A DNA stretch of 64,000 nucleotides from Epiperipatus broadwayi (lineage: Eukaryota; Onychophora; Udeonychophora; Euonychophora; Peripatidae): positions 2,166,815 to 2,230,814 of the forward strand of contig JAQFVV010012573.1 of assembly GCA_028023455.1 (NCBI GenBank), in the 5' to 3' direction. How positions within the stretch are numbered: position 1 is the stretch's first letter; each line of letters begins with the position of its first letter. Below are positions 12,816 through 24,898 of the stretch, piece by piece. A program made the translations under genes and the position numbers. The notes under the pieces were generated by a model. It had not been told where the DNA came from, searched no databases, and saw nothing but the letters and a program-made list of their open reading frames with translations.

Positions 12816-13335
12816 GAATATTTTTTTTCTGTGCAATTTTTTTATTATTAGTGTATACAAATATTTTGGCCTGATGTTTAGATGATGATGATTACTGTTA
12901 TTGCATTTTTGATGATGATAAATGAATACAGTCATTATAGAGCTTAGTTTCAATTTTTAAAATATAATGATATCACAACTTATAATGTGTTAAAGTTAAT
13001 AACACTGTTTTTTTTTTTATATATTTTGCTTATCAATTAAATAAGCATAGAAATATTAATAGCCTTGAAGTGTGGAATAATAATTTTGTTCATATTTGAA
13101 AAGTTTGTGTTATAGAAAATTTATGATTTTGGAGGTTGGATTGGATATTTGATTGTTGGAGTTTGGTTGGTTGTGTTACGGTTGTGATGATGGATGGAGA
13201 ATTTTTGTCATTGCCTTGAGAATGTGATGTATTCATGCCACTGGTGATTGATTTATCTCATTCACTGCTCCAACCCAGATTATAATATCAGTTGTTTTAT
13301 CATGAAGCAGTTAACAGTAGGCCTGCCATGATTTC

Positions 13336-13523
13336 GCCTCTAAGACTCCAGAGAGAGCAAGGCATAATTTTTCTGATACATAATATTTCGCCTCTAAGAC
13401 TCCAGAGAGAGCAAGGCAGTATTTTGTTTTACTGATATATAATTGTTGCCTCTAAGACTTTAAAAATAAGCAAGGCAGTATTTGACGAATTAAAGCCCCT
13501 AAGACTTGGAAGTAAGCAGGGCA
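13336..13523 (+). repeat. Four-unit tandem repeat with conserved 'GCC(T/C)CTAAGACT...AGCA(A/G)GGCA' core
   Basis: Units start at 13336, 13390, 13448 and 13495 (spacings 54, 58 and 47). The ~29-bp core 'GCCTCTAAGACT' ... 'AGCAAGGCA' is conserved while the T-rich spacers vary. The outer GCC(T) and (A)GGC of each core can pair, so each unit could form a small hairpin in RNA. The conserved-core, variable-spacer pattern lies about 0.5 kb upstream of the gag-like frame and within what may be its 5' LTR or leader. Confidence 0.75.
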
Positions 13524-13539
13524 ATGCAACAATGTTTGC

Positions 13540-13974
13540 AATAAACTATTATGGGTTGTAGTAGCTTAGAGTGATTGAATTGGGGTGATCATCTGAGTGT
13601 TCATGGAGCATTGTGTGCTTTAAGTGCAGTGATTGAATTCTTTTGTCTATCTCATGATTGTGAATTGCTAATCATTCTTTTGGCTGTCAATATCTGTCAG
13701 ATCTCTAGAAGGATAGATGAGTATATAAATGACTTGAGATGTGAACTCTGTTATAAATCTAGCACATATGTTATATAAGTAATTTTTCTTTTTTGCTTAG
13801 TGTATTAAAAAGGGCATAGAGAGAGTTAAGTTTTATAAAAGCATGAAAAACTAGATAAATGATGGCATAAAAAGGACACACTAATACAGAGATAGCTTTT
13901 TCTTAAATAAATGTTTTAAATAGTACTATGACCTCATACTTTATCAATCATATATAGGTAAAGGAAAAAGAGTG
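13540..13974 (+). other. Leader-like stretch upstream of the gag-like frame
   Basis: This region is less AT-rich than its surroundings and includes a TATA-like 'GAGTATATAAATGAC' near 13718. A 'TGTTACG' start of the kind seen on many Gypsy-type LTRs lies at 13174. A 67-codon frame at 13575-13778 (beginning MNWGDHLSVHG) has no motif I recognise. It could be part of an LTR/leader; I could not find a matching second LTR or a primer-binding site, so this is a suggestion only. Confidence 0.2.
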
Positions 13975-14904
13975 ATGATGGAGGTTAAGTTAATTAAAGG
14001 CACTAAAGATATAGATAGATTGATGGGGAGAATTATGGCTGAGAAAGAGTGGTTGAAAATTTTAAGGTATATGAGGATAGATAAAGGTGTTTGACTCTGG
14101 ATGTATAGGAAATCAGGGAGCAGAACAATAAATCAGAACAGAATAAATCAGAATATACTAAATCAAACAGAAATAAGCAATAGTAAATATGTTTATAAAT
14201 TTATGATGGAGCAAGAAAAGGAATTAACTATTGAGGGAATGGAAGTAGAGAAGCAAAGCCCTCCAGAGTGGTTGCAAATAATGATGTTACAGTTTAAAGA
14301 AATGAAACAAAGAAATAAATCAGAAATTTGATAATAAATTTGATAACAATAAAGAGAGAAGGAAATGAAAGAGGGAGAACAAATGAATCAGAAAATGGAT
14401 CAGTACTTCCAAAAAATGCATGAGTCTATCAAAGGACTGTCTCAGGGACTTGACGATAAGATGGATCAACCATCACCAGAAATGAATAATCAAGTAACTG
14501 ATTCAAGTAAAGAAACTGATAATAAGATGACCAGTCCAGAACAAGAAATAGTGCCAGAGAGTTATGTGACTGTAATCAAGCTATATGAAAATGATGAAGT
14601 AGCTGCTGTTCAAGAACAGTGTAATCCCAAAGAGGATATATACAGTGAGATACATAACCTAGAAATAAAGGTAGCCACTGTACAGGAACAAATTGACCTC
14701 AGGAAAGATGTAGTCAGTAAAGCTAGTTTCTTAGAATTAAAGATAGCTGCTGATGTATATGCCCCAGTAAATGTAGCAGACAAGTTTGAGACATTGGGAG
14801 CTACCAAAAGGATAGCTGAAAGTTATCATAGAGAGGAGGAGAGCTATGGCTATAAAGTCTCCAATATGAGAAAGGGAACAAACCAGTTAGGCAGTCAGTC
14901 TTAA
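13975..14904 (+). pseudogene. Decayed gag-like coiled-coil frame
   Basis: One register is shared by three open segments: 13975-14094 (39 codons, 'MMEVKLIKGTKDIDRLM...'), 14101-14331 and 14365-14904. They are separated by a single stop at 14092 and by a stop cluster near 14329-14352, where the neighbouring frame instead reads 'FDNKFDNNK'. The protein is hydrophilic and Gln/Lys/Glu/Met-rich, with heptad-like 'MDQYFQKMHESIKGLSQ' and 'SPPEWLQIMMLQFKEMK' segments and a repeated 'VAAVQEQ/VATVQEQ' motif near the middle of the last segment. N-terminal coiled-coil regions of invertebrate LTR-retrotransposon gag proteins look like this, but no capsid major homology region or CCHC knuckle follows, so the family is inferred. 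It could also be an unrelated decayed host gene. Composition is clearly richer in G than the flanks. Confidence 0.4.
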
Positions 14905-14990
14905 ATTTTTTAAAGAGATGATTAGTCAGTTATAAATTTTTTTTAAAGAGATGATCAGTCAGTCATAAATTTTTTTAGAGTGAGAGTCAG
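14896..14990 (+). repeat. Three-unit ~31-bp tandem repeat at the end of the gag-like frame
   Basis: Units begin 'CAGTCTTAAAT' (14896), 'CAGTTATAAAT' (14927) and 'CAGTCATAAAT' (14960), each followed by a T run and 'AGAGATGATYAGT' or a variant. The stop codon of the gag-like frame falls in the first unit, and the next in-frame units would also terminate, so expansion happened downstream of the stop. Confidence 0.7.
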
Positions 14991-14999
14991 TCAAATTAT

Positions 15000-17265
15000 T
15001 ATTATTATTTTGAGACTCAACTCAGTTGGTCCTTCCTTGTTATTATTCTTAAGCAGAAATGTAAGCTCTGATTTTTTTTTTTTAAAAGAGAGTGAACGCT
15101 TTAATTTTTTTTTCTCACTCTTTGAAAGTTGAAAAAAAAAGAGCAAATGAAATGTGCGTTTATATAAAGCAATTTCCAGCAATATTAAAGAAGAGGAGAG
15201 AAATGGAACAAGATTGAATTTATTATAAGTTAGTAATAATTATAAAAATGATATTAACATATTTGGTTATGCATAATAATATGCCTCTGCATTGCTAAAC
15301 CATTTTTTCTGCTTCCTGGTTAATACAGAATGAGTCAAAATCGCTGATCTGTCTATGAAGTCATGTATCCAGTAATAACCAACAAAATGATAGATTTTGA
15401 AGCCAACCACACAAGCTATATGGAATGCTTTGTTTCTAGTTCCTGGCTTATTAAAAGCTCATTACCTTCAAATGAATGGAGAAGAGGAAATAGGAGGAAA
15501 AGAAAATTTATAACAGCCATGTAGAACCAAGTTTGAAGCCATAAATCAAATTTTGTTGATTTACCTCAATCATCTAAAGTGTCGACAGCAATTATTTTTT
15601 TTAAAGGAGAGAGACAAGCAAATCCACCGGTACCTACTTATTCAAAGTACTTATAATAACTTTTTTTTAAATGGTAGAAGGAAGCCAATCAACAGTGAAT
15701 AATAATGGAATTGAAGAAACAAGCAAAGTCAATTGATTCAGCATTATCTTAAAAGTATCTGCAATAACTTTCTTTTTTTTTGTTGTTGTTGTTGTTGGTG
15801 AGCAAAGAAAAGCAGTCTGAAAATTCAAACTCAGGACATTAATAAGAAGTAAAAAGTAGATGGGTAAATATGAACTTTCTTTAACCGATTTTATTCTTTT
15901 ACTTATTAAAAGTAAACCTTAATTTACTGGTCAAAGCAATTTTCTTTTTTTGATACAGAAACATTAAAGACTTGTTTATCTATAGTTATTTGCAATATCT
16001 CACAACATAGCACAAACATAGTTTAAATCTTTAAACTTAAATTTTTCATTATTTTTTTTTATTATATATTGTAATGTTGAAATGTTTTTTTTTTTAATTG
16101 TTCTTCAGTTGTTAATGATAATGAGCAACCTATAGATATATGCATTTATAATGTTTTTTATTTTTATTTTATCTTGTTGCATATTAAAAATTAATATATG
16201 TATTTTATTTTCTTTCGCTATAAGGTTGCAAAAGAAAAAGATATTTTTATATATGTAATTTATGGGTATACATTTTAAACATATATGTTAACATTACCGA
16301 ATGCGTGAATGTGTAACTGCTTATCCAAACACATCAAAGAATAGGTTATATATGATTAGTTTAAAATGGTAAATTGAAAAGTAGGGCATTACATTTGAAT
16401 GGAAATGAAATGACATATACAAGTTACACCTGAAATTTATTTTATGATATGATAAGTAAGAAAAGTCTTAAATAAGCATTTATAGAATATGTATTTTTTT
16501 TCTAATATTGATTTAAGTCAGCTTATTTTGAGATATCAAGAAAATGACAAACCTATATATTAAGTTTATTTGCTTATACTTATATAAATTTTTATATTAA
16601 TAAGCCATTTATTTAATTGTCGATTTGACTTTAAAGAAGGAAAGAAAGAGTAGTAGTGTTAATAAAATATAATTATATATCTTAATTGGTTTCCGAGTTA
16701 TTATTAAGAATATTGTGTTTTTGTTTTTTTTTGTCTTAATTCTATCATTTTAATTCATCATCATTGCTCGCAGTTATTAAGTATTACCATTCGTATATAT
16801 TGAGCAATCACTTGCAAATATTAAGCGTCCGCAAAATAATAGGTAAACTAGAATGTTGATATTTAAGTATTTAAGGATTATGCTTGAGAATAACCAAATT
16901 TTGATAATTATAGTTCAACATAGAAAGCTAAAATTGTGTTGTGTCCATGAATTTAGATCATCCTCATCAAAGATGGATATCATGTTATTAGTTAAAAATG
17001 TTTCAAATAATACTATATAAAAGTTATGATCGCCATCAATCATCATTAATAAATTATAATCATTAAATTTAATGTTTAGCGTAATGAATATGTTTTAGTA
17101 AATAGGGGTTTATAGAAAATTGAATATTATGCAAAGAGATTCATGATGATCAATCATCACCATTAGTATTATTAAATCCCAGTATGAAATAGGATAATTT
17201 TAATAGATGCCTATAAGTTTATAAAGATGAATTTATTGTTGTGAGTTTATTGATAAGCCATGGCT
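15000..17265. other. No recognised gene
   Basis: A T-tract-rich region. A short inverted pair 'AAAGAGAGTGA'/'TCACTCTTT' lies near 15084-15122. Around 15386-15520 a 45-codon plus frame ('MIDFEANHTSYMECF...') has better codon diversity than its surroundings but no motif I recognise; it may be a tail end of the upstream retroelement. A (TTG)5-like run lies at about 15781-15797. Confidence 0.5.
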
Positions 17266-17270
17266 GGTAT

Positions 17271-17352
17271 CATCATCACTATTATAATCATTATTATGAT
17301 ATCACTATTATTATCATTATTATGATATTATTATCATCATCATCATTATTAC
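17271..17352. repeat. Imperfect ATT/ATC trinucleotide repeat
   Basis: A mixture of ATC, ATT and ATTATG units ending with (ATC)5-like sequence near 17335-17346. Confidence 0.8.
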
Positions 17353-17701
17353 CTTTATTGTGATAAATAATCTAGTTAAATGGCCATCAATATCAATAAT
17401 GGTCTTCACATGCTTGTTTGGAAGCCATTAATAGGATTATACATGTCTGTTCATCAATATACGCTAATGAGCTAGCAATGTCTATAAGAATCTTTGATCT
17501 ATAGTATAAACTTTGGTAATATTGGGATCTTGTAATTTTATCAATATAGATAAAATGTAAGAATGTCATTTTTGTTCAATAGTCATCCAAGTCATGTGTA
17601 ATAAATATGTACTGAATGAGTTTGAACTCAAGTACACTATAAATAGATACTTATCTAGATTGAAAACAATCTAGTGGCGCTCATGGGAAAACACATGTAC
17701 T

Positions 17702-18281
17702 TAGCTAAACTGAATAAAGAGTGATATCATCCCTTTCCAACTTCATAATATTAGTTTTATAAAATATATTTTTTATAAGTTGTCATGAATAGCACCCGTG
17801 TGTGCATATGACCATGAATGGTCTTATATATTTGGAAAGAAGGATAGGAAGGATTCTTTGTTAGAAGAACCTAGTATTGGAGATAAGCATAAGGCACTCC
17901 AGGAATCTCACAGTGGGTACTTTTATTCAGTTGCTATATTTAATATTATTTTTATTAGATGACAATGGCCAGTATGTTTTATTGTTCAAATGACTGCCCC
18001 AATATATAAATAAATACCAAGAATCTTTAATGCTGATATTTTCAAGTGGCACAGTGATTCTATAATTTCTTTATCTATGCTATGATGAATTAATATAGTT
18101 ACAAATGGTACAGATTGGATAGGCATATATCTAATAATTAATAATTTCCCCTATCTAAATATTTATTATGGTTACAAATGTGACATATTAAAATAGCTAC
18201 AAATTATAGTTACAAATACATATCTTTTATATTAATTTAATAATTACAAATACATATTTATATTAATTGATAAATATTGTT

Positions 18282-18285
<4 letters not shown>
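17702..18285 (-). mobile_element. Truncated inverted copy of IR-3 (one arm plus interior)
   Basis: 17702-18285 is the reverse complement of about 11767-12352: the interior 'AGTGATATCATCCCTTTCC' through 'CAGTGGGTACTTTTATTCAG' is followed by one complete arm ending 'ATTGTTACAA'. Similarity stops at 'TAGCTAAACTG', within about 20 bp of where the opposite arm would begin, so the second arm is almost exactly missing. The retained terminus again abuts a (TA)n tract. Few mismatches are seen against the full copy, so the two are relatively recent. Confidence 0.85.

Positions 18286-18355
<70 letters not shown>
18286..18355. repeat. (TA)n microsatellite
   Basis: About 70 bp of AT dinucleotides with one TTT interruption, directly adjoining the terminus of the truncated IR-3 copy. 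Confidence 0.95.
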
Positions 18356-18359
<4 letters not shown>

Positions 18360-21300
18360 TGCTCAAACAACATTTAATTAACCATTAATAAAATGACCAG
18401 TAATATTCACTTACAATTTTTGATATCAGGCTAAAATAACTAGCCAAACAGTTCTTCTAAAGCAATATTTTATGATCACAAACTATTCATTAGCTGGTAA
18501 TCAGTTATTTGTTAATGTAATTTAATAAAATGTGAAAATTCTTTACATAAATATCAAATCTAAAACCACCCAGATCTTAAAATGGACAGTAATCATTATG
18601 TAATTTTACAAATAAAAAGTTTAAATATCACAAGAAATATCTTAAGATAAAATTTAAATCAACTATAAATTTTAATATCTTAAATATTAATTAATATTAA
18701 TTAAGGCACAGTATTATAAACATAATGTGCTTAACACTAAACTTGAATAAATATAAAATTATCTTAATCAATATTTAATTAGCCAATAATATTCGTTTAC
18801 AATTTTTGACATCATTCTAAAATAGATAAACAAACAACTTGCCCAAGTCAATTGTTTCATTATCTCAAAATTATTCACCAAATAGAAATAAACTAACAAT
18901 TGGTATATTGTAATATAATGAACAATTATGGATTTATATTGACTAGGGCAAGTTATATTGCTGTTTTTTTAGTGTGATGCCAATGGTCATAAGAGAATAT
19001 TACTTATGATTTGATTGGCTGGTTAATTAATTTATTGTTTAAGTAAGTTAAGTCTATATTTATTCCAGTTTAGTGGTAAACACTGTTAAATTAAAGGATA
19101 GCCAATATAGGATGTTAGCTATGACACACTTTTGATGGAAAGATATATAAATTAAGATTTTATAAACTAAAAAATTATGTAAAAAGTTATCTGATAAGAA
19201 TTAATCATAATAAGAAATCATGACTGAAAATAAGATTACCTAGCAGTAAAAGAGAAAAAGACATTATTGGCAGTTTAATAAAAAACAAGCCCAGAAAATA
19301 TCACATAAAGACAACAGTATTGTTGAGTTCTTTTATGTTTAATATTATTTCAATATGTAAAAACTTGCTCACTTTTCCACTTGGGCTTAACTTTTCAAAT
19401 ACATGACATTGTAGTTTGTTAACCTGATTTCTTGATGTGAGATGAATTAGAACTTTTATTGTGAATTCCTATTTCATTGAAAACTGAGTTGCATCTGAAC
19501 ATGAAATAGCTGAATCTTTAAAAATATTCTACCAGAATACAAAAGAAGAAAAGAAAAAGTAACAAAAGAAACTCCATGAAAGTAACTATAGTTTATAACA
19601 ATCAAACAAAAAATAATAGTCAACAAAAAACCCATACTATAGAACTGGCAGTAAAGAAATGATAAAAAATATTAAAGCATATGTGCACATTTTAAATCTA
19701 GGTTGAGATTATTTAATCATATAATTCAACCAGTTTAAAGCCAATTTATTGTAATTTTATTTTTAAAATAATTTACATTACTTGATTAAAATTAATATTT
19801 TTAAAATATTACTCATTTAATATATTTGTTTTTTCCTACTACAAAAAGAAAATGTTTTTGTTTTGTGTAAGAGAATTTCTCTAAAGTTTCCCCTCATTTA
19901 AAGTATCTATCTGTAGGCCATCATATTGTAAATGACTTTTTATAGCATCAGCAGCTCAGTTTTAATATAATTATATCACAATGTGATAAGTCATTATATC
20001 AGAAAAACCATTTTAAGATTATTACAATAATGAATACTTGTAATTATTGAATTATTCTAGAAATATAGATATGTGGATTGACAAATGGCAATTTTCTTTG
20101 TGTTGCATTATACATGTGTATGATTGTAATAATAATAATAATGTAGTAAAATAGAAATGGTAATAATAAACTTCATAAATAATTATTATAATACTCAGAA
20201 AGACTTTCAATTATTTTTATAACCATCTTCAGCTGGAAATCTTTTAATAATTAATCTAAAATGGACTTCTTATGTATATGTTTATATATTCTATGTTAGA
20301 CCTTGTCATATTGTTAATTTGTTACATTTTTAAAAATCTTTTTTTTAAATTATTAGTAATTAAAAACTGGTGCATTCTTTATTACCTCATATTTTCTATA
20401 TCCGTTTATGTATTATATATGCTTGGTTTATCTGGTCATTAATATATATAATTTATTTAAATCCGGGATCGTAAACAGAAAACATTTTGAATATCAGAAT
20501 AGATTTTATGAGTTTGCTTTTAGCACAACCAATGCCATTCATACAGTTAAGCTATGATATAATAAATAAATTGGTATTTACTATTTTAGTTTTGTAATAC
20601 TAATAATTAAAACAGCAACCTTTTCAAAAAGAAGTAGATGAAGTATATTATAGAGATAGATAATAAATCAACATAATCATATTTTATTGTATATCGGATG
20701 AATATATATATATATATTAATCAGTGGTAATCCTCTGAAACCTTTCATATTTTATATAATTATCATCATTATTATTTTCAAATCTAACTGATTTCATGTA
20801 AAATTTGGCAATAGTGTACCAGATATAAAGATAAAAATATAATTCAGATCATTTTAATTTTGTCATTTTTTTATGCACATACTTAACAATTCTGTTACAT
20901 ATTAACTAGCAATATTAAGCATGATGATTATCTTTAGATACAATTTGTTGCTATATATAAACATTTACCTTCATATACTAAAGTTATGTTGAATATATAT
21001 AATTATAAAGGTCATACATATACAGTTAGTCCGTCCCACTTCTTGAAATTTCAGTTAATCTGGCTCATGTTTTTTTGTGTACTGATATGATAATATAATC
21101 TATCTTGATTTTTTTTTTTTCAATATTAACGATTAACATTTCAAAAAAGTGATAACAATAAAAAATATTTAATAATCTTAATTATAAGAGATTATTTGAC
21201 TGTAGCAAATCTATGATGAACTTTTGAATAAGAAAAAGTAAATAATTTCAATAACTTTAATCATTGTGACACGCTTCAGCTTCTGATAAAAGTAACAGGT

Positions 21301-21745
21301 AGAAGCCATTTCAAGTTGTTCAGTAGATACTATACAGTAAGATAAGACATTAAAAAGTTACTAATTAAAAGTTACATTTGTTTTATTTATTCTCAATCAT
21401 ATTTATCACTTTTTAAAAATTTACAGTATTCACAAACTTGTTCACATATATTAATAGTTCAACAATAGTTTATGCTTAGTTTTGTCAATAGAAAATAAAA
21501 TATTGACTTATATGGCAGCTACATTTATCATTAGTGCGGCTATTCTTTCTCTAAGTAAAATTTGAGGCAGTTATTGATGGGGCTTTTTTTGTTCTTTGGT
21601 TAAACATTATTTCCAATTACGTGTTAGCACTTGATCTAAAGGCAATAATTCATAAATACTTAAATTTTATTTCATACAATTTACGTTTTCAAACATGTTT
21701 AGTAATTATAATTTCACCATAGCTTTTAATTCATAAAATCTATAC
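18360..21745. other. No recognised gene or large repeat
   Basis: Uniform AT-rich DNA with short homopolymers. No coding frame, tRNA-like box pair or obvious internal repeat was found by eye. Confidence 0.6.
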
Positions 21746-21746
21746 T

Positions 21747-21770
21747 TGTGTGTGCGCGCGCGTATATATA
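21747..21770. repeat. (TG)n(CG)n(TA)n alternating dinucleotide tract
   Basis: 'TGTGTGTGCGCGCGCG' runs into TATATATA: 24 bp of continuous alternating pyrimidine-purine sequence with a CG core, a classical Z-DNA-prone tract. Confidence 0.85.
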
Positions 21771-21897
21771 AAAATAAGAATGACCTTTTTTTTTTTAATT
21801 TGGAAAATTAAAGAAAAAAAAATTCAATTTCAACGTTTTCTTCGGTAATGACATATTTGTACATAATTTTTTTCCTTAGGTAAAACAATCCAATATA

Positions 21898-22767
21898 GGG
21901 TACTGTGGTATTAGAGCTGCGACATGAAGAATTATAATCATTTAATCATTAAATTAATTAGGTTATTAAATCAAAAACATATTTTAAAATCTACATTAAA
22001 AAAAAACAATTTAACAAAAAAAATACGAAAAGCATTAATGTGAAGAATAGTCAAAATGCGTGTTTAAACAAATTGAGTGTGTGTTTGCATGTGCATATTC
22101 TGCATAATCTATTTTAATACGTTGTACAGGCTTACACCTGCATTTATATATGTAATATATGCGGGATTCGAACTCAGACTTTCACATGACCTACAATTCT
22201 CAATGCCATCTTATGTTGCTGACTCACCTGATCACACACATGTTGAAAAGATAAATAATCACCAATATCTGTATTTCGTGCTAAACCAGCACTCACCAGT
22301 TGGTTCAGATTACCATCTCCACACATATATACAATTAATATTAAGATAACCAATCTTCATACTTTAATGAGTGCTAGTTTAGCGCGAAATATGTATATTG
22401 GTGTATATTTATCTTTTCACGATGTGTGTGATCAGGTGAGTCAGCAATATAAGATGGCACTGAGAGTTGTAGATCATGTGAAAGTCTGAGTTCGAATCCC
22501 GCATATATTACATATATAAATGCAGGTGTTAGCCTTACAATGTATTAAAATAGATTATGTAGAATATGCACATGCAAACACACACTCAATTTGATTTAAA
22601 CACGCATTTTAACTATTCTTCACATTAATGCTTTTCGTTTTTTTTTTTAATTGTTTTGTTTTTTTTTAATGTAGATTTTAAAATATGTTTTTGATTTAAT
22701 AACCTAATTAATTTAATGATTAAACAATTATAATTCTTCATGTCGCAGCTCTAATACCACAGTACCC
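21898..22767. mobile_element. Foldback element IR-4 (870 bp) with SINE-like interior
   Basis: The left arm 21898-22297 and right arm 22369-22767 are inverted copies of about 400 bp (high identity by eye) around a 71-bp loop. Termini are 'GGGTACTGTGGTATTAGAGC'. Each arm holds the same tRNA-like T-arm sequence (right arm plus strand: 'GAGTTCGAATCCC') and the segment 'TGAGTGCTRGTTTAGCRCGAA', which recurs alone at 28533. So either two SINE copies lie head to head inside, or the SINE was captured before the palindrome formed. An apparent 90-codon frame at 22077-22349 is a by-product of the arm and loop. Confidence 0.85.
22369..22530 (+). mobile_element. SINE-like unit in the right arm of IR-4
   Basis: It contains 'ATGGCACTGAGAG' (A-box-like) and, about 30 bases on, 'GAGTTCGAATCCC' (a close match to the tRNA B box), preceded by 'TGAGTGCTAGTTTAGCGCG'. 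The mirror unit is on the minus strand of the left arm (about 22140-22297). A third, diverged copy is at 28533-28690. The parent tRNA is not recognisable. Confidence 0.45.
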
Positions 22768-22769
22768 AA

Positions 22770-23280
22770 GATAGTTGATGAATTTGATTTTTATGCTCTC
22801 TTTGCTTTTTGAAAATCATGATGAGGTATTCAGTCTATATCCTCAGCTTTAATTATTAACTGAAAAAAAAAATTCTTATTGTTTTTTTTATTTTTACAAG
22901 GCAACATTATCTAAAGATAAGAATACATCTATACTTAGAAGATACCCACTTGAGTTTAATGGAGTAATCTAGTTGTGATTTTATTAAACTATTTCACATT
23001 ATCCCTCTACTTCTAAATTCGATTTATGGGATAATGCTAACATTGATATGCCTAGGTTTTATTAAAATTATAGATAAATGTGAACATTATACCAGTGATC
23101 AATTAAAATTTATAAAGTAATATATTTTAAACATGGCACTATTCATAGTGTCATTTTATTGAGTATCACCTCATCTATGAGAACGCAAATCCACACATCC
23201 ATGCAAAATGGCATATATATATATAATATTATAAATAGTCTAATATTACATATTTTCAAACTATTGGACATTCACAAAAT
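22770..23280. other. No recognised gene
   Basis: AT-rich sequence between IR-4 and a diverged tandem duplication. Nothing coding or structured was seen. Confidence 0.6.
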
Positions 23281-23284
23281 GTTA

Positions 23285-23800
23285 TTAAAATTAATCTTCA
23301 GTATTTCTACTTTGAAAATATTAAATTGGACCAATTCTAATTTGGCATTATTTACATCTACATTAAATAAAATTTCATTTTGTCAGTTACTATTGTCTAC
23401 ATTTGTTATCCATCTTGGATTTCAAACAACGTGAAACTCGTTTTATCTGAGTTATAGTTAGACATGAATTTCTGTAAGATATTACAGTGCATATAAATTT
23501 ATTTTCATTCTCAATATCTTTAATAATATTTCAACTAGAAATTTTCTAATGTTATATATTATCAAAGATACTAATAATCTTAAAGTTATTCTTGAGAATA
23601 TTAAGTTGGATCAATTTCATTGTTGCATTATTTACAACTACAATGAATAAAGTTTTATTTTTATAGTTGACATATATCGAAGCTTTCTTCTATATTAATT
23701 TTTGTACATCAGACAAAGTGAGAATCATTTTGGGCTCAATTTGCTTGATTGACATTCGGATACGAATTAACATTTTGCAGTATTATCAACTGGAGATTAT
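23285..23800 (+). repeat. Diverged ~280-bp tandem duplication
   Basis: The segment beginning 'GAAAATATTAAATTGGACC' at 23314 recurs as 'GAGAATATTAAGTTGGATC' at 23594 (period 280). Shared islands include 'GCATTATTTACA(T/A)CTACA(A/T)T', 'AAAGT...' and 'GTGAAACTCGTTTT/GTGAGAATCATTTT'. Similarity is only partial, so the duplication is old. A 91-codon frame at 23159-23434 falls across the first unit and is not conserved in the second. Confidence 0.5.
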
Positions 23801-23809
23801 AAAATTTTT

Positions 23810-24890
23810 CAAAATGGGCATTAATAATTAAGGCCATAAACCAGAATCAGAGCAAAGCACTTCACAAAATGTAATCAAAGAGTTAAAAGGGATTGGGGAA
23901 TTCCTGTAGTTATTATTTAAGTGAAAACTTATATCATTGATGGCTTATTGTCAGACCAATATGATTTAAGTCTTTAAGGATTTGTATAAGTGTAAATACT
24001 TTTTATTTCAGGAAATAGCCAATAGCCAAAAACTAATTTGAGAATGTAGCAAGGCAAGATTTTCTGATATCAATACTAAAACAGATAGATCCGGACTAAA
24101 TACTGTATTATTTAAAAGGATACAAATATTATACTATTTTAAACTAAAAATAAAAGAGATTAACTACAAATAATTTATGATAAAGATCTATAAGAAATCA
24201 TTTGGGTTTATTATTATTTGAAATAAAAAAGATATTCTTATTTATCATATCTGTTGTTGTATTTTTATGAGTATAATACAGACTATATACAAAGACATCA
24301 AAGGAATGGCAAACAATAAGAGTGTTCTCCAAGTTGATATTAGCCGAATATAAATGATCTATATTATTGCAATCAGTCTAAGAGGAAAGATAAAAAATTA
24401 GACTTTGAAAGCAAGAGGTAATGATGAGGAACTTCAATTGGATGGAAGATATAATTAGTTTTTAGTTCTCTATTATGTTAATATATTTTAAGGAATATTG
24501 TGCGTTTTGTCTAATTATATGGCTAGGATACATGTCTATTTGATATCAAAAGAGGTTTTATTTACTATCTTATTTCTTATTGGTCCATATTGATTATTAA
24601 TCTGGTAGCATTTAATGTGATGATGAGTTAATGAATTACCTCAACATAAAAAACTATAGATATCCTTTAATTATCAAGTTCAAACTTTATAATTGAATGA
24701 TATAATAAATCAGAGTTAGGAAAATTATTGGGCAGTAAAGAATATTAAGTAAATTGTAAATAAATAATGGTTTTGGAAAGAGAGAATATTTAAAGTGACT
24801 AAAAAAATTTATAGGTATATAGCCTGTACAGAAACTTTTGACTTCGTTTTTAAGAAGCCATTTTACATCATATCAACAACATATTGTTCC
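23810..24890. other. No recognised gene
   Basis: AT-rich sequence without visible repeats or coding motifs. Confidence 0.5.
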
Positions 24891-24898
24891 TATTGCAG

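Noticed and set aside
22077-22349. 90-codon plus frame
   Set aside because: Lies across one arm and loop of IR-4; the matching inverted arm shows it is repeat sequence.
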